NCBI RefSeq assembly: GCF_017744135.1
Contig: NZ_JAGHQU010000003.1
Coordinates: 292,748-356,747, forward strand
Reading direction: 5' to 3'
Source: Endozoicomonas sp. G2_2
Lineage (GTDB): Bacteria; Pseudomonadota; Gammaproteobacteria; Nevskiales; Salinisphaeraceae
DNA length: 64,000 bases
Made by a program: the position numbers and the translations under genes. The notes beneath the pieces were generated by a model that was not told the DNA's origin, did no database searches, and saw only the letters and a list, made by a program, of their open reading frames with translations. This document shows, one piece after another, positions 32,193-44,140 of this stretch (positions within the stretch are counted from its first letter, which is position 1; every line of letters begins with the position of its first letter).

Positions 32193-34040
32193 TTATCCGA
32201 ACAGCAGGGCCGCGAGCAGCACTGCGGCGCCGGCGAACAGCGACAGGGCGTACCAGCGCAGCCGACCGTTCTGGGTCGTCACGAGCGCGCTGTTGAGCAT
32301 GAGCGCGAACTGCGGCGCGATATTGATCGTCGAGTTGATCCAGTCGTTGCGGTGTAGCCGCGTGAGCATCAGATAGGGACGCACGAAAACACGGTCGTAC
32401 AGGGCATCGAAGCCCCACGCGTGGTGCCAGAACCGCCACAGGCGCAGGCCCACCGGCCCGGAGGCCAGATATTCCGCCTTCTCGCGTTTGCCCAGGAACA
32501 GCGCAGCGGCGATACCGACACCGACCACCGCGACCACGCTGGATAGCAGCTCGACCACGATTTTCACCGTGCCGTGCCCGCCGCCCTCGTGGACGGGCAG
32601 TACATCGGCCAGCGGCGGATGAATCCAGGCGCCGACGAAGGTGGACAGGATCGCCAGCACGATCAGCGGCAGATGATGGGCGATGCCCTTGCCGGCGTGG
32701 GCGTGCAGCTGCTCTTCACCGTGGAAGGCGATGAAGATCATGCGGAAGGTATAGATCGCGGTCAGCAGCGCGCCGGCCAGGCCCGCGAACCAGAGCAGGT
32801 AGTGGCCGTTGGCGAACGACATCCAGAGGATCTCGTCCTTGGAATAGAAGCCGGCGGTAACCAGCGGCAGGGCGGCCAGGGCCGCGCCGCCGATGATGAA
32901 CACCCAGTAATCCAACGCCAAGCGCTTGCGCAGGCCACCCATCTTGAAGATGTCCTGTTCGTGATGGCAGGCGATGATCACCGAGCCGGCCGCGAGGAAC
33001 AGCAGCGCCTTGAAGAAGGCGTGGATCATCAGATGAAAGATCGCCGCATCCCAGGCGCCCACGCCCAGGGCGAGGAACATGTAGCCGATCTGGCTCATGG
33101 TGGAATAGGCCAGCACGCGCTTGATATCGGTCTGGCAGAGCGCGGCGAAACCGGCGATCAGCAGCGTCACGGCGCCGATCACGCCGACGAACGTGAGCAC
33201 CGCCGGGGCGAGTTCGAAGATCACGTGCGTGCGCGCGATCAGATACACGCCCGCGGTCACCATGGTCGCGGCGTGGATCAGCGCGGAGACCGGCGTCGGG
33301 CCGGCCATGGCATCCGGCAGCCAGGTCTGCAGCGGCAGCTGGGCCGATTTGCCGACCGCGCCGCCGAGCAGCAGCAGGGCGGCGAGATTGGCCATCGTGT
33401 CGCCTTCGGCCCAGGCCTGCGGCGCCTGTTCCAGTAGCGTCTGAATATCGAGGGTGCCGAATGTGGCGAAGAGCAGAAACAGGCCGATCGCCAGCGACAC
33501 GTCGCCGATACGGGTAATCAGAAACGCCTTGAAGGCGGCCCAGGCGTTGGCCTCGTCCTTGTAGTAGTAGCCGATCAGCAGATAGCTGCACAGGCCCACG
33601 CCTTCCCAGCCGAGAAACAGCAGGAACAGGTTGTCGCCGAGCACCAGCAGCAGCATGGCGACGATGAACAGGTTCATGTAGGCGAAAAACCGCCCCATGC
33701 CCGGTCCGCCGTCCAGGTCGTGCTTCATGTACCAGCCGGCGAACAGGTGAATGAGAAAACCCACCCCCGTGATCACGCCGAGCATGGTCGCCGACAGACC
33801 GTCCAGATACAGCGCGAACGCCGGCGTGAAGTCGCCGACCGATACCCACGTCCACAGCGTCTGGCCATAGGCTTCACCGCTGGCGACGAAGCCGTAGATG
33901 ATCATCGCCGACACCAGCGCCGACAGGCCGATGGAACCGGCGCCGATCGTCGCCGCGGCACGGTCGGACATGCGCGGGAAGAACGACAGCGCAACGCTGC
34001 CGGCCAGGGGGAACAGGATCGTCAGGGCAAGCAAATTCAT
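32193..34040 (-). CDS. nuoL: NADH-quinone oxidoreductase subunit L
   Basis: Distal proton-pumping subunit of complex I, 615 residues, ending in the long lateral helix region that braces the membrane arm. Motifs: [76 protein letters not shown] and [20 protein letters not shown]. The start is placed at 34040 ([14 protein letters not shown]), overlapping nuoK by 4 bases; the longer open frame upstream only repeats nuoK in another frame. Confidence 0.97.
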   Translation of the reverse strand: MNLLALTILFPLAGSVALSFFPRMSDRAAATIGAGSIGLSALVSAMIIYGFVASGEAYGQTLWTWVSVGDFTPAFALYLDGLSATMLGVITGVGFLIHLFAGWYMKHDLDGGPGMGRFFAYMNLFIVAMLLLVLGDNLFLLFLGWEGVGLCSYLLIGYYYKDEANAWAAFKAFLITRIGDVSLAIGLFLLFATFGTLDIQTLLEQAPQAWAEGDTMANLAALLLLGGAVGKSAQLPLQTWLPDAMAGPTPVSALIHAATMVTAGVYLIARTHVIFELAPAVLTFVGVIGAVTLLIAGFAALCQTDIKRVLAYSTMSQIGYMFLALGVGAWDAAIFHLMIHAFFKALLFLAAGSVIIACHHEQDIFKMGGLRKRLALDYWVFIIGGAALAALPLVTAGFYSKDEILWMSFANGHYLLWFAGLAGALLTAIYTFRMIFIAFHGEEQLHAHAGKGIAHHLPLIVLAILSTFVGAWIHPPLADVLPVHEGGGHGTVKIVVELLSSVVAVVGVGIAAALFLGKREKAEYLASGPVGLRLWRFWHHAWGFDALYDRVFVRPYLMLTRLHRNDWINSTINIAPQFALMLNSALVTTQNGRLRWYALSLFAGAAVLLAALLFG

Positions 34041-34345
34041 CCGTGCATCTCGCTGGCGGCGTCGATGTCGATGGTCTTGAAGCGGCGATAGAGCTGTAGC
34101 AGCAGGCCGAGTCCGATGCTCGCCTCGGCCGCCGCGAGCGTGATGACCAGAATGAACATCACCTGGCCGTCGGGCGCGCCATGGCTGGCGCCGGCGACGA
34201 TGAACGCCAGCCCGGCCGCGTTCAGCATGATCTCGAGCGACATGAGTATGAACAGCGTGTTGCGGCGCGTGGCCAGCCCGACGAGGCCGAGCGTGAACAG
34301 CAGCGCGGCCAGCACCATGCCGTGTTCCATGGGAATGCCGTTCAT
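34037..34345 (-). CDS. nuoK: NADH-quinone oxidoreductase subunit K
   Basis: Three-helix subunit of the complex I membrane arm, 102 residues. The conserved glutamates are visible in [19 protein letters not shown] and [20 protein letters not shown]. It overlaps nuoJ and nuoL by 4 bases at each end (ATGA), indicating coupled translation. Confidence 0.96.
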   Translation of the reverse strand: MNGIPMEHGMVLAALLFTLGLVGLATRRNTLFILMSLEIMLNAAGLAFIVAGASHGAPDGQVMFILVITLAAAEASIGLGLLLQLYRRFKTIDIDAASEMHG

Positions 34346-34899
34346 TGTTCGCCTCCCGGATGGCGGCGTCCGCGGGCGGCGGCGACGCGCTTGCGTTCGG
34401 CGTTGTCGCGGTCGTCCCGGCCCAGATGGGCCGCGACGACGAGTGCGGCGAGCAGTACGAAGGCAGCCAGCTCGACCACCAGCACATAGGCGCCGAACAT
34501 GGTCCGGCCCACGCGTTCGGCCATCAGCGGTGTGCTGTCGACGCTGCCCAGCGATTCACCGCCGGCCATTGCTGCGGCCAGTACCGCGATCAGGACCAGA
34601 GCCAGCAGGCCCGGGCCGATCCAGACCGACGGCGCGAGCCAGCTTTTTTCTCGTGCCACCGTTTCCTGATTGAGATTGAGCATCATGATCACGAAAACGA
34701 ACAGCACCATGATCGCGCCGGCATAGACGATGACTTCCAGCGCGGCCGCGAACGGCGCGCCGAGCGTATAGAACACGATCGCCACCGACAGCAGCGACAT
34801 GATCAGATACAGCAGCGCGTGCACCGCGTTCGCGCAGGTGATCACCCGCGCGGTCGCGGCAACGGCGACGATAGCGGCGAGATAGAAAGCGAATTCCAT
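34342..34899 (-). CDS. nuoJ: NADH-quinone oxidoreductase subunit J
   Basis: Five-helix membrane subunit, 185 residues. The family core is [19 protein letters not shown] and [20 protein letters not shown], the latter holding the pi-bulge helix near the quinone chamber. The C-terminus is a basic hydrophilic tail ([17 protein letters not shown]) outside the membrane. It follows nuoI by 12 bases. Confidence 0.96.
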   Translation of the reverse strand: MEFAFYLAAIVAVAATARVITCANAVHALLYLIMSLLSVAIVFYTLGAPFAAALEVIVYAGAIMVLFVFVIMMLNLNQETVAREKSWLAPSVWIGPGLLALVLIAVLAAAMAGGESLGSVDSTPLMAERVGRTMFGAYVLVVELAAFVLLAALVVAAHLGRDDRDNAERKRVAAARGRRHPGGEQ

Positions 34900-34911
34900 A
34901 ATGCCCGGCCC

Positions 34912-35427
34912 CTATGGAAGCAGCGTCTTGACGTCGATGGGCGCGGACTCGTTCTCGGCCTCGCCCTTGTCCTTGCCGCCCACGGCCATGCCGGCGACGC
35001 GATAAAAGTTGTAGCCCGGGCGCTTGCCGACACCGGAAATGGTCAGGTCGGACTTCTCGTAGACCATGTTCTGGCGATCGAACTCGCCCATCTCGAAATC
35101 GGGGGTGAGCTGGATCGCGTAGGTCGGGCAGGCCTCCTCGCAGTAGCCGCAGTAGATACAGCGCGAAAAGTTGATCCGGAAGCTCTCGGGATACCAGCGG
35201 CCGGTCTCGTCCTCGCCCTTGACCACGCTGATGCAGTCCACCGGGCAGGCTACGCTGCACAGGTTGCAGGCCACACAGCGCTCGGCGCCGTCCGGGTCGC
35301 GCGTGAGCACGATACGCCCGCGATAGCGTGGCGGCAGGTAGGGTTGCTCCTCCGGATACAGCACCGTGTCGCGCTTGCGAAAGGTGTGCATCAGGGTCAT
35401 CCAGATGGTGCGCAGGACACTCAGCAT
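34912..35427 (-). CDS. nuoI: NADH-quinone oxidoreductase subunit I
   Basis: Ferredoxin-type subunit with two [4Fe-4S] clusters linking NuoG to NuoB, 171 residues. Cluster motifs are [15 protein letters not shown] and [12 protein letters not shown]. The N-terminus ([20 protein letters not shown]) and C-terminus ([19 protein letters not shown]) match NuoI closely. The start is set at 35427 (MLSVLRT); an upstream open extension in the same frame lacks family similarity. Confidence 0.96.
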   Translation of the reverse strand: MLSVLRTIWMTLMHTFRKRDTVLYPEEQPYLPPRYRGRIVLTRDPDGAERCVACNLCSVACPVDCISVVKGEDETGRWYPESFRINFSRCIYCGYCEEACPTYAIQLTPDFEMGEFDRQNMVYEKSDLTISGVGKRPGYNFYRVAGMAVGGKDKGEAENESAPIDVKTLLP

Positions 35428-35476
35428 AAGCGGCTCGAGCAACGACGATGAGAGACGGGTTTCACGATCAGGGCGC

Positions 35477-36454
35477 TCATGACTGGGCCACGACAATCGC
35501 GCCCGTGATGGCCACGTTGACCAGGGTGATGGGCAGCAGGATCTTCCAGCCAAAGGCCATGAGCTGGTCGTAGCGGGGTCGCACCGTGGCCGCGCGCAGC
35601 AGCACGAAGAACACGATGAAGAACCCGGCCTTGAGCGCGAACCAGACGAAGCCCGGCAGGATCGGGCCCAGCCAGCCGCCGAAGAACAGCACGGTGACCA
35701 GGCAGGAGATCAGCACGATGCCCAGATATTCTCCCACGAAGAACATGCCGAACTTCATGCCCGAATATTCGGTGTGATAGCCGGCGGTGAGCTCCTGCTC
35801 GGCTTCCGGTAGATCGAAGGGTGCACGGTGGATTTCCGCGCAACCGGCAATGAAGAAGATCACGAAGGCCGGAAACTGCGGGATCACGTTCCACATGCCG
35901 GCCTGCGATTCGACAATGTCGCGCAGGTCGAAACTGCCGGCGAGCAACACCACGCCGAGCAGGCTCAGGCCCATGAACACCTCGTAGGAAATCATCTGGG
36001 CGGCGGTACGCATCGCGCCCAGCAGGGCGTATTTGTTGTCCGAGGACCAGCCGGCGAGGATCACCGAATACACCCCGAGCGAACTCATGGCGAGGATGAA
36101 CAGGATGCCGATGTTCAGGTCCACTACGCCGAGCGTTTCGGTGAACGGGATGACGGCGAAGGCCATGAGCGTGGTGAACATGATGATCGCCGGGGCGATC
36201 ACGAACACGGCCTTGTCGGCAAACGGCGGGATCCAATCTTCCTTGAAGAAGATCTTGATCATGTCCGCGGCCACCTGAAGGATGCCGAACGGCCCGACGC
36301 GGTTGGGCCCGTAGCGGTCCTGCCATACGCCGAGCAGGCGGCGCTCGACCCAGATCAGCAGCGCGGCGGAAATAACCACCGCGAGCAGAATGGCGATGGT
36401 CTCGAACGCGGTGAGCGCGATATCGAGCAGGGTGTCGGTGCTCACGCCGAACAT
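35477..36454 (-). CDS. nuoH: NADH-quinone oxidoreductase subunit H
   Basis: Membrane subunit forming the quinone chamber, 325 residues. Visible marks are [60 protein letters not shown] and [20 protein letters not shown], including the conserved acidic loop residues. The ATG overlaps the nuoG stop by one base. Confidence 0.97.
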   Translation of the reverse strand: MFGVSTDTLLDIALTAFETIAILLAVVISAALLIWVERRLLGVWQDRYGPNRVGPFGILQVAADMIKIFFKEDWIPPFADKAVFVIAPAIIMFTTLMAFAVIPFTETLGVVDLNIGILFILAMSSLGVYSVILAGWSSDNKYALLGAMRTAAQMISYEVFMGLSLLGVVLLAGSFDLRDIVESQAGMWNVIPQFPAFVIFFIAGCAEIHRAPFDLPEAEQELTAGYHTEYSGMKFGMFFVGEYLGIVLISCLVTVLFFGGWLGPILPGFVWFALKAGFFIVFFVLLRAATVRPRYDQLMAFGWKILLPITLVNVAITGAIVVAQS

Positions 36455-39138
36455 CAGGGATTGACCTCGGCCGGCAGACGCACGCCCATGAGCCCGTGGG
36501 CACCCACCGGCACACCGATGGTCCGATCCGGCAGGCTCGGGTCGATAGTGATCGGCAGCGAGTGAATCTCGCCGTCGATGGTCAGGCGCAGCGTGTCGGC
36601 CGCGGCCAGGCCGAGCGATTTCGCTGCGGCTTCATTGACCGTGAACCAGGCCCGCGGCATGCGTTCCTGAATCGCCGGCGCCTTCGCTGACTGCGATTCG
36701 CTGCCGAAGATGTGATAACGCGGAATGGCCTGCCAGCCCTGAACGAGCTTGGGCTCGGCGGGCGCGTAATCGGGCACACCCGTATCGGCCTTGAGCAGAC
36801 GCGTACCGGGGTCGCCGCCCTTGAGATGGCCGCCGACCTCGTCCTGAAAACGGGTGATCGCCGCCTGGTTGGAATCCCAGCCGGGGCTCCAGGCATAGGA
36901 CATCAGCGCCGGCGGCTGTTCGCTGCCGTGATAGCCCTCCATGGAATAGGCCAGCGGCGAATCCACGTCGGTTTCCGGGCGCTTCTCGCGCACGTCCACG
37001 TTGGCGTACAGCGCGGTGCGCCCCGAGAAGCGGTGCGGGCTGCGCGGAAAACGCATGCCCGCCTTGCGGAAACTCGTGCTCGGCGCGGCGTCCTTGATGC
37101 CGGTGAACTGCGGGCAGTCGGCTTCGATCGCGTCGATCAGGTCGTCCATCCCGTGCCAGCGTACCGGCGCGCCGATCGCGCGATTGAGATCGGCACACCA
37201 GCGCCAGCCTTCCTGCAGCGGCGCATCGGGAATGAACACCTGGAAGAAACGCTGGGCACGGCCTTCGTTGTTGATCAGCGTGCCGTCGGCCTCGGCAAAA
37301 CTGCCGGCCGGCAGGACATAGTCGGCCTTGGCGATGGTGGCGGTCATGCTGTGGTCCAGCACGATCAGGTTCTTGGCCGCCTTGATCGCGGCGTCGACCT
37401 TGCCGGCCTGGGCCCGCTCGTAGAGATCGTTCTGCATCACCACGAGCGTGTCCGCACGGTTCGAGGTGATCGCCTCGAAGGCATCGTCCACATCACGATC
37501 GCTCATCATCGCCATGCCGAGGCTGTTGGCCTCGCCGAGCGTGACGAACAGGCCGGCGTCGTCGTGCACGGATTCGAGCGCGCGCATGACGTTGCCGGCG
37601 GCTGTGAGCACCGCTTCGCTGCCGAGGCTCGTGCCGGCCACGATCAGCGGCTTCTTGGCGCTTTTCAGTGCGGTCGCGATGGTCTCGGCATGTTCGCGGG
37701 TGGCGTCGTCGAGATCGGCCGGCATCGGCGCGCTGTCGTCGAGCATGGCAGCGACAGCGAAGCCGAGTTCGGCGATCCGCGCCGGACGCAGATGGAACAG
37801 TTCCGTGGCCACGTCATCGAGCCGGGTCGCGGCCGGCACCGCCATGAACAGCGGGCTGAAGAAGAAATGACCCTCGTCGCGCACCGCGCGGTTGTGCCAT
37901 TTCGGAATGTTGGCCGCCTTGGCGAGTTCGTAGCGCTTGTTGCGCACCGACTGGCGCAACGCCAGCGCGAGCCTTGGCGCGAACTGGGTCACGTCCTCGC
38001 CGAGGATGAAAACCGCGTCGCATTCCTCGACTTCGCGCATCGTAGGCAGACGCCCTGCATGACCACGCAGCAGCGACAGTGCCGCTTGGCTCGCATGGCT
38101 GTCCGGCGCGCTCATGCCGTTATGGAAATTGTCGGCACCGACCAGATGGCGCAGCGCGTAGTTGTCTTCCAGCGAGGCACGCGGCGAGCCGATGCCGACC
38201 AGGCCGTTGGCCTCGGCGAGCACGCTCTTGAGCGAGGCCAGCATGGCGTCCATGTCCTGCGGCTCGAGCACGCCGTTGGCGTCGCGCTGCAGCGGCTGGC
38301 GCGGGCGGTCTTCGCGATTGACGAAACCGGCGCCGAAGCGGCCACGATCGCAGAGGAAGTAGTGGTTGATCTCGCCGTGGTAGCGGTTCTGGATACGCTT
38401 GAGCACGCCCTGGCGCGAACCGGGGCTGGTGTTGCAGCCCAGCGAGCAGTGGGTGCAGATGCCCGGCGCGTTCTGCATGTCCCATTTACGGGTGTAGTGG
38501 GCGCCGAGCGTCTTGTCGGTGAACACGCCGGTGGGGCAGACCTCGACGAGGTTGCCGGAGAACTCGCTGTTCAGGGGGCCGTCGGCTTCGCGGCCGAAAT
38601 AAACGTTGGAATGCGAGCCGAGTACGCGCAGGTCGTCGCCGTCGGCGTAGTCACGGTAGTAGCGCACGCAGCGATAGCAGGCGATACAGCGGTTCATCTC
38701 GTGGTTGATGAACGGGCCGAGGTCCTGATTGCGGTGGGTGCGCTTGGGGCCGCGATAACGCCGGCGCGTATGGCCGGTCATCAGGGTCATGTCCTGCAGG
38801 TGGCACTCGCCGCCTTCTTCGCAGACCGGGCAGTCGTGCGGATGGTTGATCATCAGCCATTCGATGACTTGGGCCCGGAAATCGCTGGATTCCTGATCCG
38901 ATACCGAGAAGCAGCCGCCGTCGCTGGCGGGCGTCATGCAGGCCATCACGATCTGGCCCTCGGTGTCGTTTTCGTCCTTGTATTGCTTGACCGCGCACTG
39001 GCGACAGGCGCCGACCGAATGCAGCTCCGGATGCCAGCAGAAATAGGGCAGGTCGAAGCCCTTGGAGAGGGCGACCTTGAGCAGGTTGTCGGTGTCGTCC
39101 ACCTCGAACTGCTTGCCGTCGATCGTGATCGTTGCCAT
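36454..39138 (-). CDS. nuoG: NADH-quinone oxidoreductase subunit G
   Basis: Largest peripheral-arm subunit, 894 residues. The N-terminal [2Fe-2S] site uses [15 protein letters not shown]; the His-ligated [4Fe-4S] site uses [14 protein letters not shown]; a further [4Fe-4S] site uses CIACYRC with a later [15 protein letters not shown] marks the extra N7-type cluster of the molybdopterin-oxidoreductase-like domain, which has lost its cofactor. From about residue 220 the molybdopterin-like fold continues to the end. Confidence 0.96.
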   Translation of the reverse strand: MATITIDGKQFEVDDTDNLLKVALSKGFDLPYFCWHPELHSVGACRQCAVKQYKDENDTEGQIVMACMTPASDGGCFSVSDQESSDFRAQVIEWLMINHPHDCPVCEEGGECHLQDMTLMTGHTRRRYRGPKRTHRNQDLGPFINHEMNRCIACYRCVRYYRDYADGDDLRVLGSHSNVYFGREADGPLNSEFSGNLVEVCPTGVFTDKTLGAHYTRKWDMQNAPGICTHCSLGCNTSPGSRQGVLKRIQNRYHGEINHYFLCDRGRFGAGFVNREDRPRQPLQRDANGVLEPQDMDAMLASLKSVLAEANGLVGIGSPRASLEDNYALRHLVGADNFHNGMSAPDSHASQAALSLLRGHAGRLPTMREVEECDAVFILGEDVTQFAPRLALALRQSVRNKRYELAKAANIPKWHNRAVRDEGHFFFSPLFMAVPAATRLDDVATELFHLRPARIAELGFAVAAMLDDSAPMPADLDDATREHAETIATALKSAKKPLIVAGTSLGSEAVLTAAGNVMRALESVHDDAGLFVTLGEANSLGMAMMSDRDVDDAFEAITSNRADTLVVMQNDLYERAQAGKVDAAIKAAKNLIVLDHSMTATIAKADYVLPAGSFAEADGTLINNEGRAQRFFQVFIPDAPLQEGWRWCADLNRAIGAPVRWHGMDDLIDAIEADCPQFTGIKDAAPSTSFRKAGMRFPRSPHRFSGRTALYANVDVREKRPETDVDSPLAYSMEGYHGSEQPPALMSYAWSPGWDSNQAAITRFQDEVGGHLKGGDPGTRLLKADTGVPDYAPAEPKLVQGWQAIPRYHIFGSESQSAKAPAIQERMPRAWFTVNEAAAKSLGLAAADTLRLTIDGEIHSLPITIDPSLPDRTIGVPVGAHGLMGVRLPAEVNP

Positions 39139-39152
39139 CGCTAAACCGTGCG

Positions 39153-40469
39153 CTAGTGATTCGAGACCGCGTTCGCTGCCTGCGTGCTGTCCGGCGTCGT
39201 GGCGTCGTCGGGAATCAGCGCGGCGAGTTCGTCGCGGAAATACTTGAGGCCGGACTCGAGCGGGCCCATCGCGCCCGGCGCGTGGGCGCAGAAGGTCTTG
39301 CCGGGGCCGAGCAGCTTGGTATGCAGTTCCAGCAGCTCGATATCGCCGGGGTTGCCCTTGCCGGCTTCGAGATTGGTCAGGATGCGCTCCACCCAGGGCA
39401 GACCGTCACGACAGGGCGTGCACCAGCCGCAGGATTCCTGGGCATAGAAATGCTCGAGGTTCTTGAGCACGCCCACGATCGGCGTCTGGTCGTCCATGAC
39501 CACCATGGTCGCGGTGCCCAGGCGGCTGCCGACCGCGCCCACGCCTTCATAGTCCATCGGCGTGTTCAGATGCTCCTGGGTGAGCAGCGGCGTGGAGCCG
39601 CCGCCCGGCAACAGCGCCTTGAGTTCGCGCCCGCCGCGAATGCCGCCGAAATAGTCGAGCACCTCGGAGAGTTTGGTGCCCAGCGGCAGTTCGACGAGGC
39701 CGGGTCGGGCCACATGGCCCGAGGCGCCAAAGATCTTGGTGCCGCCATCCTTGTGCAGGCCCAGCGATTTATACCACTGCGCGCCGTTGTTGATGATGTG
39801 CGGAACGTTGCAGATCGTCTCCACGTTGTTGACCGTGGTCGGCTGCCCGAACAGACCGGACGCAGCCGGGAATGGCGGCTTGTGCCGGGGCACGGCACGC
39901 CGGCCTTCGAGGGCGGACAGCAGCGCCGATTCCTCGCCACAGATATAACGCCCGGCGCTCATGTGCAGATACATCTTCAGGCTGTAGCCGGTGCCGAAGA
40001 TGTCGCTGCCCAGATAACCGGCCTCCATCGCTTCGTCGATCGCGCGCTGGAGCTTGCGCTGGCATTCGGTATATTCGCCGCGAATGAACACGTAGGCGAT
40101 GTCTGCACCGATCGCGTAGCTCGCGATCGCCATCGATTCGATGAACTGGTGCGGGTCACCTTCCATGAGCAGCCGGTCCTTGAAGGTGCCGGGCTCCATT
40201 TCGTCGGCGTTGGCGACCATGTAGACATGCGCCGGACGCTTTCCCGGGTTTTCCTCGAAGCGCGGCATGAAGGACCATTTCACGCCGGTCGGAAAACCGG
40301 CGCCGCCACGCCCGCGCAGGCCGGCTTCCTTGACCAGGTCCGCCACTTCGGTCGGCTTCATTTCCTGAACGGCCTTCTTGTAGGCCTCCCAGCCGCCGGC
40401 CTTCTCGTACTCCGCGAGCCACATCGGTTCGCGGTCGTCGCGGATATTCTTGGTGAGTACTTTCTCCAT
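39153..40469 (-). CDS. nuoF: NADH-quinone oxidoreductase subunit F
   Basis: NADH-binding flavoprotein subunit, 438 residues. The NADH/FMN site includes GLRGRGGAGFPTGVKWSFM and YMVANADEMEPGTFKDR, with YICGEESALLSALEGRR further on. The [4Fe-4S] N3 ligands are in SCGWCTPCRDG and the later KTFCAHAPGA. It lies 9 bases after nuoE and 14 before nuoG. Confidence 0.97.
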   Translation of the reverse strand: MEKVLTKNIRDDREPMWLAEYEKAGGWEAYKKAVQEMKPTEVADLVKEAGLRGRGGAGFPTGVKWSFMPRFEENPGKRPAHVYMVANADEMEPGTFKDRLLMEGDPHQFIESMAIASYAIGADIAYVFIRGEYTECQRKLQRAIDEAMEAGYLGSDIFGTGYSLKMYLHMSAGRYICGEESALLSALEGRRAVPRHKPPFPAASGLFGQPTTVNNVETICNVPHIINNGAQWYKSLGLHKDGGTKIFGASGHVARPGLVELPLGTKLSEVLDYFGGIRGGRELKALLPGGGSTPLLTQEHLNTPMDYEGVGAVGSRLGTATMVVMDDQTPIVGVLKNLEHFYAQESCGWCTPCRDGLPWVERILTNLEAGKGNPGDIELLELHTKLLGPGKTFCAHAPGAMGPLESGLKYFRDELAALIPDDATTPDSTQAANAVSNH

Positions 40470-40478
40470 GACGGCTCT

Positions 40479-40946
40479 CTAGGTGTACTCGGCGAGAATG
40501 GCGTCGACCTTCTCGGGGGTGAGACGGCCGTGGTAATCGGTGTTGATGCGCATGGCCGGGCCGTTGTCGCAGTTGCCCAGGCAGCAGATCGGCAGCAGCG
40601 TGAAGCGGTTGTCCGGCGTGGTCTGGCCGAACTCGATACCCAGCGTCTTCTTGAGATACGCCAGGATTTCCTCGTAGCCGGTCAGATAGCAGGAGATCGA
40701 ATCGCAGATCATGATCACGTGCCGGCCCACCGGCTGGCGAAAGATCAGGTTGTAGAAGGTCGCCACCGCCTCCATCTGGGTGGGGGTGACGCCGACCACC
40801 GCCGCCGCGGCTTCCAGCGATTCATCCGACACCCAGCCGCGGTGCTCCTGCACGATCTTGAGCGCCTCGATGGTGGCTGCGCCCGGATCCTCGTACAGGG
40901 TCATCTCATGCTGGATGGCCTCGATTTCGGTCTGCGAGAGTTTCAT
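40479..40946 (-). CDS. nuoE: NADH-quinone oxidoreductase subunit E
   Basis: Thioredoxin-like [2Fe-2S] subunit, 155 residues. Cluster ligands lie in [10 protein letters not shown] and [12 protein letters not shown]. The upstream helix bundle shows [20 protein letters not shown]. The ATG at 40946 overlaps the nuoCD stop by 4 bases; the longer open frame above it is the nuoD antiphase. Confidence 0.97.
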   Translation of the reverse strand: MKLSQTEIEAIQHEMTLYEDPGAATIEALKIVQEHRGWVSDESLEAAAAVVGVTPTQMEAVATFYNLIFRQPVGRHVIMICDSISCYLTGYEEILAYLKKTLGIEFGQTTPDNRFTLLPICCLGNCDNGPAMRINTDYHGRLTPEKVDAILAEYT

Positions 40947-42691
40947 CGGTCCACGTCTGCCATCACGAAGTCGATCGAGCCGATGATCGCGACCAGGTCC
41001 GCCACCAGGCCGCCCTGCGAGATCAGCGGGATCTGCTGCAGGTGGGCGAAACTGGGCGTACGGATGCGCGTGCGATAGCTCATCGTGTGCTTGTCGGAAA
41101 TACTGTAGTAGCTGTTCAGGCCCTTGGTGCCTTCGACCATGGCCGACGATTCCATCGCCGGAATGACCGGACCCCAGCTCACGGTCAGAAAGTGCGCAAT
41201 GAGCGTCTCGATGTCGTGCATCGTGCGCTCCTTCATCGGCGGCGTGGTCAGCGGGTGGTCCGCCTTGTAATCGCCGGCCGGCATGTTCTTCATGCACTGC
41301 TCGATGATGCGACAGCTCTGGAACATCTCCTCGATGCGCACGTCGAGCCGGTCCTGGCAGTCGCCGTTGGTACCCAGCGGTACTTCGAAATCGAAGTTCT
41401 CGTAGCCGGAGTAGGGCCGGGCCTTGCGCAGGTCGAAGTCCACGCCCGTGGCGCGCAGGCCGGGCCCGGTGATGCCCCAGTCGATGGCCTCGTCCTGAGA
41501 ATAGGCGCCGATATGCTTGGAGCGTTCGATGAGCACGCGGTTACGGGCCATGGCCTTCTTGTATTCGGCCAGCCGCGGCGGGAACCAGTCGATAAATTCC
41601 TTGACCTTGCGGTCCCAGCCCTGGGGCAGGTCCATCGTCAGCCCGCCGATCCGGAAGAATGCCGGATGCATGCGGAAGCCGCAGATCGCCTCGATCACGT
41701 CGTAGGCCTTCTGGCGATCCGAGAACATCCAGAAGATCGGGCTCATGGCGCCGATGTCCTGCACATACGTGCCGAAGAACATGAGATGACTGGTGATGCG
41801 GAAGAACTCGCACAGCATCACCCGCGCTACCTTCACGCGCTCGGGCACCTCGATGCCAAGCACCTTTTCCAGATTCATCACGTACGGCAGCTCGTTCATC
41901 ACGCCGCCGAGATAGTCCACGCGATCCGTGTACGGGATATAGGTGTGCCAGGACTGGCGCTCAGCCATCTTCTCGGCGCCGCGATGGTGATAGCCGATAT
42001 CCGGCACCGCGCCGATGATCTCCTCGCCGTCGAGCTGCAGCACGACACGGAATACGCCGTGCACGGACGGATGGTTCGGGCCCATGTTGAGGAACATGAA
42101 CTCGCTGTCCTCGGACTCGCGCTTCATGCCCCAGTCCTCGGGCTTGAACTGCAGCGCGTCCTCTTCCTCGTCCTGGCGTTTCGGATCCAGATGCAGGGGC
42201 TCGAATTCGGTGGCCCGCGCGGCGTGATCCTTGCGCAGCGGATGCCCTTTCCAGGTCGGCGGCATGAGGATGCGGCGCAGGTTCGGGTGCCCGTCGAAGG
42301 TGATCCCGAACATGTCCCAGACTTCGCGCTCGTACCAGTTGGCGTTGGGCCAGATGCGCGTCGCCGTCGGGGTGGTTAGGTCGTCGTCGAACAGGCTGAC
42401 CTTGAGTCGGACCTCGGCAACCGGCGACAGGCTCAGCAGGTGATAGACGACGGTGAAGTCGCCGGCCGGCTGGTTGATACGGTGTTCGCGCACGCGCTCG
42501 TCGATGGCGGTGAGATCGAACAACATCCGGTATTTGGGCGTGCTGTCCTGGCGCAGGAACTTGAGCACATCGCAGATCAGATCACGGCCGACCCAGAGAG
42601 TGGGCATGCCGTCGGCGGTGATCTGCTCATGCAGGGCGCGCTCGCCGAAGCGTTCGGCCAACTGCTGCTGAATGTTTACTCGATCCAACAT
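40943..42691 (-). CDS. nuoCD: NADH-quinone oxidoreductase fused subunits C and D
   Basis: Fused NuoC-NuoD of 582 residues, as in E. coli and other gammaproteobacteria. NuoC part (about 1-180): [36 protein letters not shown] and LPP-like [16 protein letters not shown]. NuoD part: [20 protein letters not shown] with the quinone-site His, [14 protein letters not shown], and the C-terminal [13 protein letters not shown]. The start at 42691 ([11 protein letters not shown]) overlaps the nuoB stop by one base. Confidence 0.96.
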   Translation of the reverse strand: MLDRVNIQQQLAERFGERALHEQITADGMPTLWVGRDLICDVLKFLRQDSTPKYRMLFDLTAIDERVREHRINQPAGDFTVVYHLLSLSPVAEVRLKVSLFDDDLTTPTATRIWPNANWYEREVWDMFGITFDGHPNLRRILMPPTWKGHPLRKDHAARATEFEPLHLDPKRQDEEEDALQFKPEDWGMKRESEDSEFMFLNMGPNHPSVHGVFRVVLQLDGEEIIGAVPDIGYHHRGAEKMAERQSWHTYIPYTDRVDYLGGVMNELPYVMNLEKVLGIEVPERVKVARVMLCEFFRITSHLMFFGTYVQDIGAMSPIFWMFSDRQKAYDVIEAICGFRMHPAFFRIGGLTMDLPQGWDRKVKEFIDWFPPRLAEYKKAMARNRVLIERSKHIGAYSQDEAIDWGITGPGLRATGVDFDLRKARPYSGYENFDFEVPLGTNGDCQDRLDVRIEEMFQSCRIIEQCMKNMPAGDYKADHPLTTPPMKERTMHDIETLIAHFLTVSWGPVIPAMESSAMVEGTKGLNSYYSISDKHTMSYRTRIRTPSFAHLQQIPLISQGGLVADLVAIIGSIDFVMADVDR

Positions 42692-43332
42692 CAAACGGAA
42701 TCCGGCGTGCGCAGGGTGGTGGCCGCCAAGCGCTCGGTACGCTTGCGATCGCGCATCGACAGCTTCGGCCGCTGGGTCACGCCCTGCGGGCCGATCATCC
42801 ACGACAGCGGGCGCTTCTCGACGCCAATGTTTTCCTGCAGCAGCAGCAGGCCTTCGAGAAAGGCTTCCGGGCGCGGCGGGCAGCCGGAAACGTACACATC
42901 CACCGGCAGGAACTTGTCCACGCCTTGAACCACGGAATAGATGTCGTACATGCCGCCCGAGTTGGCGCAGGAACCCATGGAGATGACCCAGCGCGGCTCC
43001 ATCATCTGGTCGTAGAGCCGCTGGATCACCGGCGCCATTTTCAGAAAGCAGGTGCCGGCGATGACCATCACGTCGGACTGGCGCGGCGTTGCACGGATGA
43101 CCTCGGAACCGAAGCGTGCCATGTCGTGCGGCGCGGTCAGGGCGGTGGCCATTTCCACATAGCAGCAGGACAGGCCGAAGTTGAACGGCCACATTGAATG
43201 CTTGCGTCCCCAGGCGACCATGTCGTCGAGCTTCGCGGTGACGACGTTGCGTGCCAGCGCGTCCTCGATCGTGCCGCCGTCGGCCGAACCCGGCTTGGGG
43301 TTCTTGTCAGTGCTCGTCAGAGACCATGCCAT
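42691..43332 (-). CDS. nuoB: NADH-quinone oxidoreductase subunit B
   Basis: Carries cluster N2, the last step before quinone; 213 residues from the ATG at 43332 (a TTG just upstream is less likely). Ligands: adjacent cysteines in [10 protein letters not shown], then [17 protein letters not shown] and [18 protein letters not shown]. The C-terminus extends beyond the usual end with a basic run ([16 protein letters not shown]). Confidence 0.96.
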   Translation of the reverse strand: MAWSLTSTDKNPKPGSADGGTIEDALARNVVTAKLDDMVAWGRKHSMWPFNFGLSCCYVEMATALTAPHDMARFGSEVIRATPRQSDVMVIAGTCFLKMAPVIQRLYDQMMEPRWVISMGSCANSGGMYDIYSVVQGVDKFLPVDVYVSGCPPRPEAFLEGLLLLQENIGVEKRPLSWMIGPQGVTQRPKLSMRDRKRTERLAATTLRTPDSV

Positions 43333-43390
43333 CAAAGATCGTCCTGTCGATGGTTCAATCGAACGTCGTGTTCATGAGTTCGACGCGTTC

Positions 43391-43837
43391 TCACCGCGAG
43401 GCGTCGAGATTGCGGCGTCGGTTGCTCTCGATCGCGTCGAGGCGATATTGCCGCGGCGCCTTGGGCGCCCAGTCGAGCGCGCCGATGCGCCATTCGTAGA
43501 TCAGCCCCAGCGTGAGCACGCCGAGAAAGAACAGAAAGGCAAAGTAACCGGGCCAGCCGAGCGCGGGTGCCGCGATGGCCCAGGAGAAGATGAAGACCAC
43601 TTCGAGATCGAAGAGCACGAAGATGATCGCCACCAGATAGAACTTGGCCGAGAAGCGTATCCGGGCACTGCCCGTCGGCTTGATGCCCGACTCGTAGGGC
43701 TGGTTGCCCAGCCGCGACGAATGCCGCCCGCCGAGGACCGCAGACAAGCCCAGCATGACCAAGATCAGCCCCAGCGCGCCAGCCGTGAATAGCAGCAAGG
43801 GCCAGAGCACGACGGCTTGTTCGGTAGCGGCATCCAT
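43391..43837 (-). CDS. nuoA: NADH-quinone oxidoreductase subunit A
   Basis: Three-helix subunit, 148 residues and the first gene of the operon. Marks: QPYESGIKPTGSARIRFSAKFYLVAIIFVL and FDLEVVFIFSWAIA, read here as separate runs, with the conserved YESG and acidic FDLE. The gap to nuoB is 58 bases, the widest inside the operon. Two hairpins occupy its leader. Confidence 0.95.
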   Translation of the reverse strand: MDAATEQAVVLWPLLLFTAGALGLILVMLGLSAVLGGRHSSRLGNQPYESGIKPTGSARIRFSAKFYLVAIIFVLFDLEVVFIFSWAIAAPALGWPGYFAFLFFLGVLTLGLIYEWRIGALDWAPKAPRQYRLDAIESNRRRNLDASR

Positions 43838-43862
43838 ATCGTCTTCCTATTCTACGCGAAGC

Positions 43863-43899
43863 CATCGGGAACCGATGACCCCTCGCGATGCAGTCGCGA
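43863..43899. promoter_or_regulatory. Two hairpins in the nuo leader
   Basis: CATCGG/CCGATG around GAA (43863-43877) and TCGCGA/TCGCGA around TGCAG (43883-43899) lie 26-62 bases before the nuoA start. Further upstream on the minus strand, TACACT near 43918 could be a -10 box; no good -35 is seen. The rest of 43838-44140 holds no gene. Confidence 0.4.
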
Positions 43900-44094
43900 A
43901 GAGTAGTAGGTGTAGTGTACAGAAAGAAGCCGTATGCCGGCGTCCCCTCGTAGCCAGCCGATGCACGGGACATCGAAGCGCCAACGGTAGCCGATTTGGC
44001 CACGGCTTGGCGAACTTGGAGCGTTTTCTTGCGAATACGTCGCATTCACGGCATGAGTTTTGCTTCGGCTGGCCATGCGCCACTTTGTGATCAC

Positions 44095-44122
44095 GGTTAC
44101 GCGAGCTATGGTGGACGCAACG
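44095..44122 (+). promoter_or_regulatory. Weak candidate promoter of the aconitase gene
   Basis: TTGTGA (44095-44100) and TATGGT (44117-44122) are 16 bases apart, each matching four of six consensus bases, and 19 bases before the aconitase ATG. Confidence 0.25.
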
Positions 44123-44140
44123 ACCGCTTGGAGGTATTCG

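Noticed and set aside
41042..42379. 445-codon plus-strand frame opposite nuoCD
   Set aside because: Antisense shadow of the conserved nuoCD gene.
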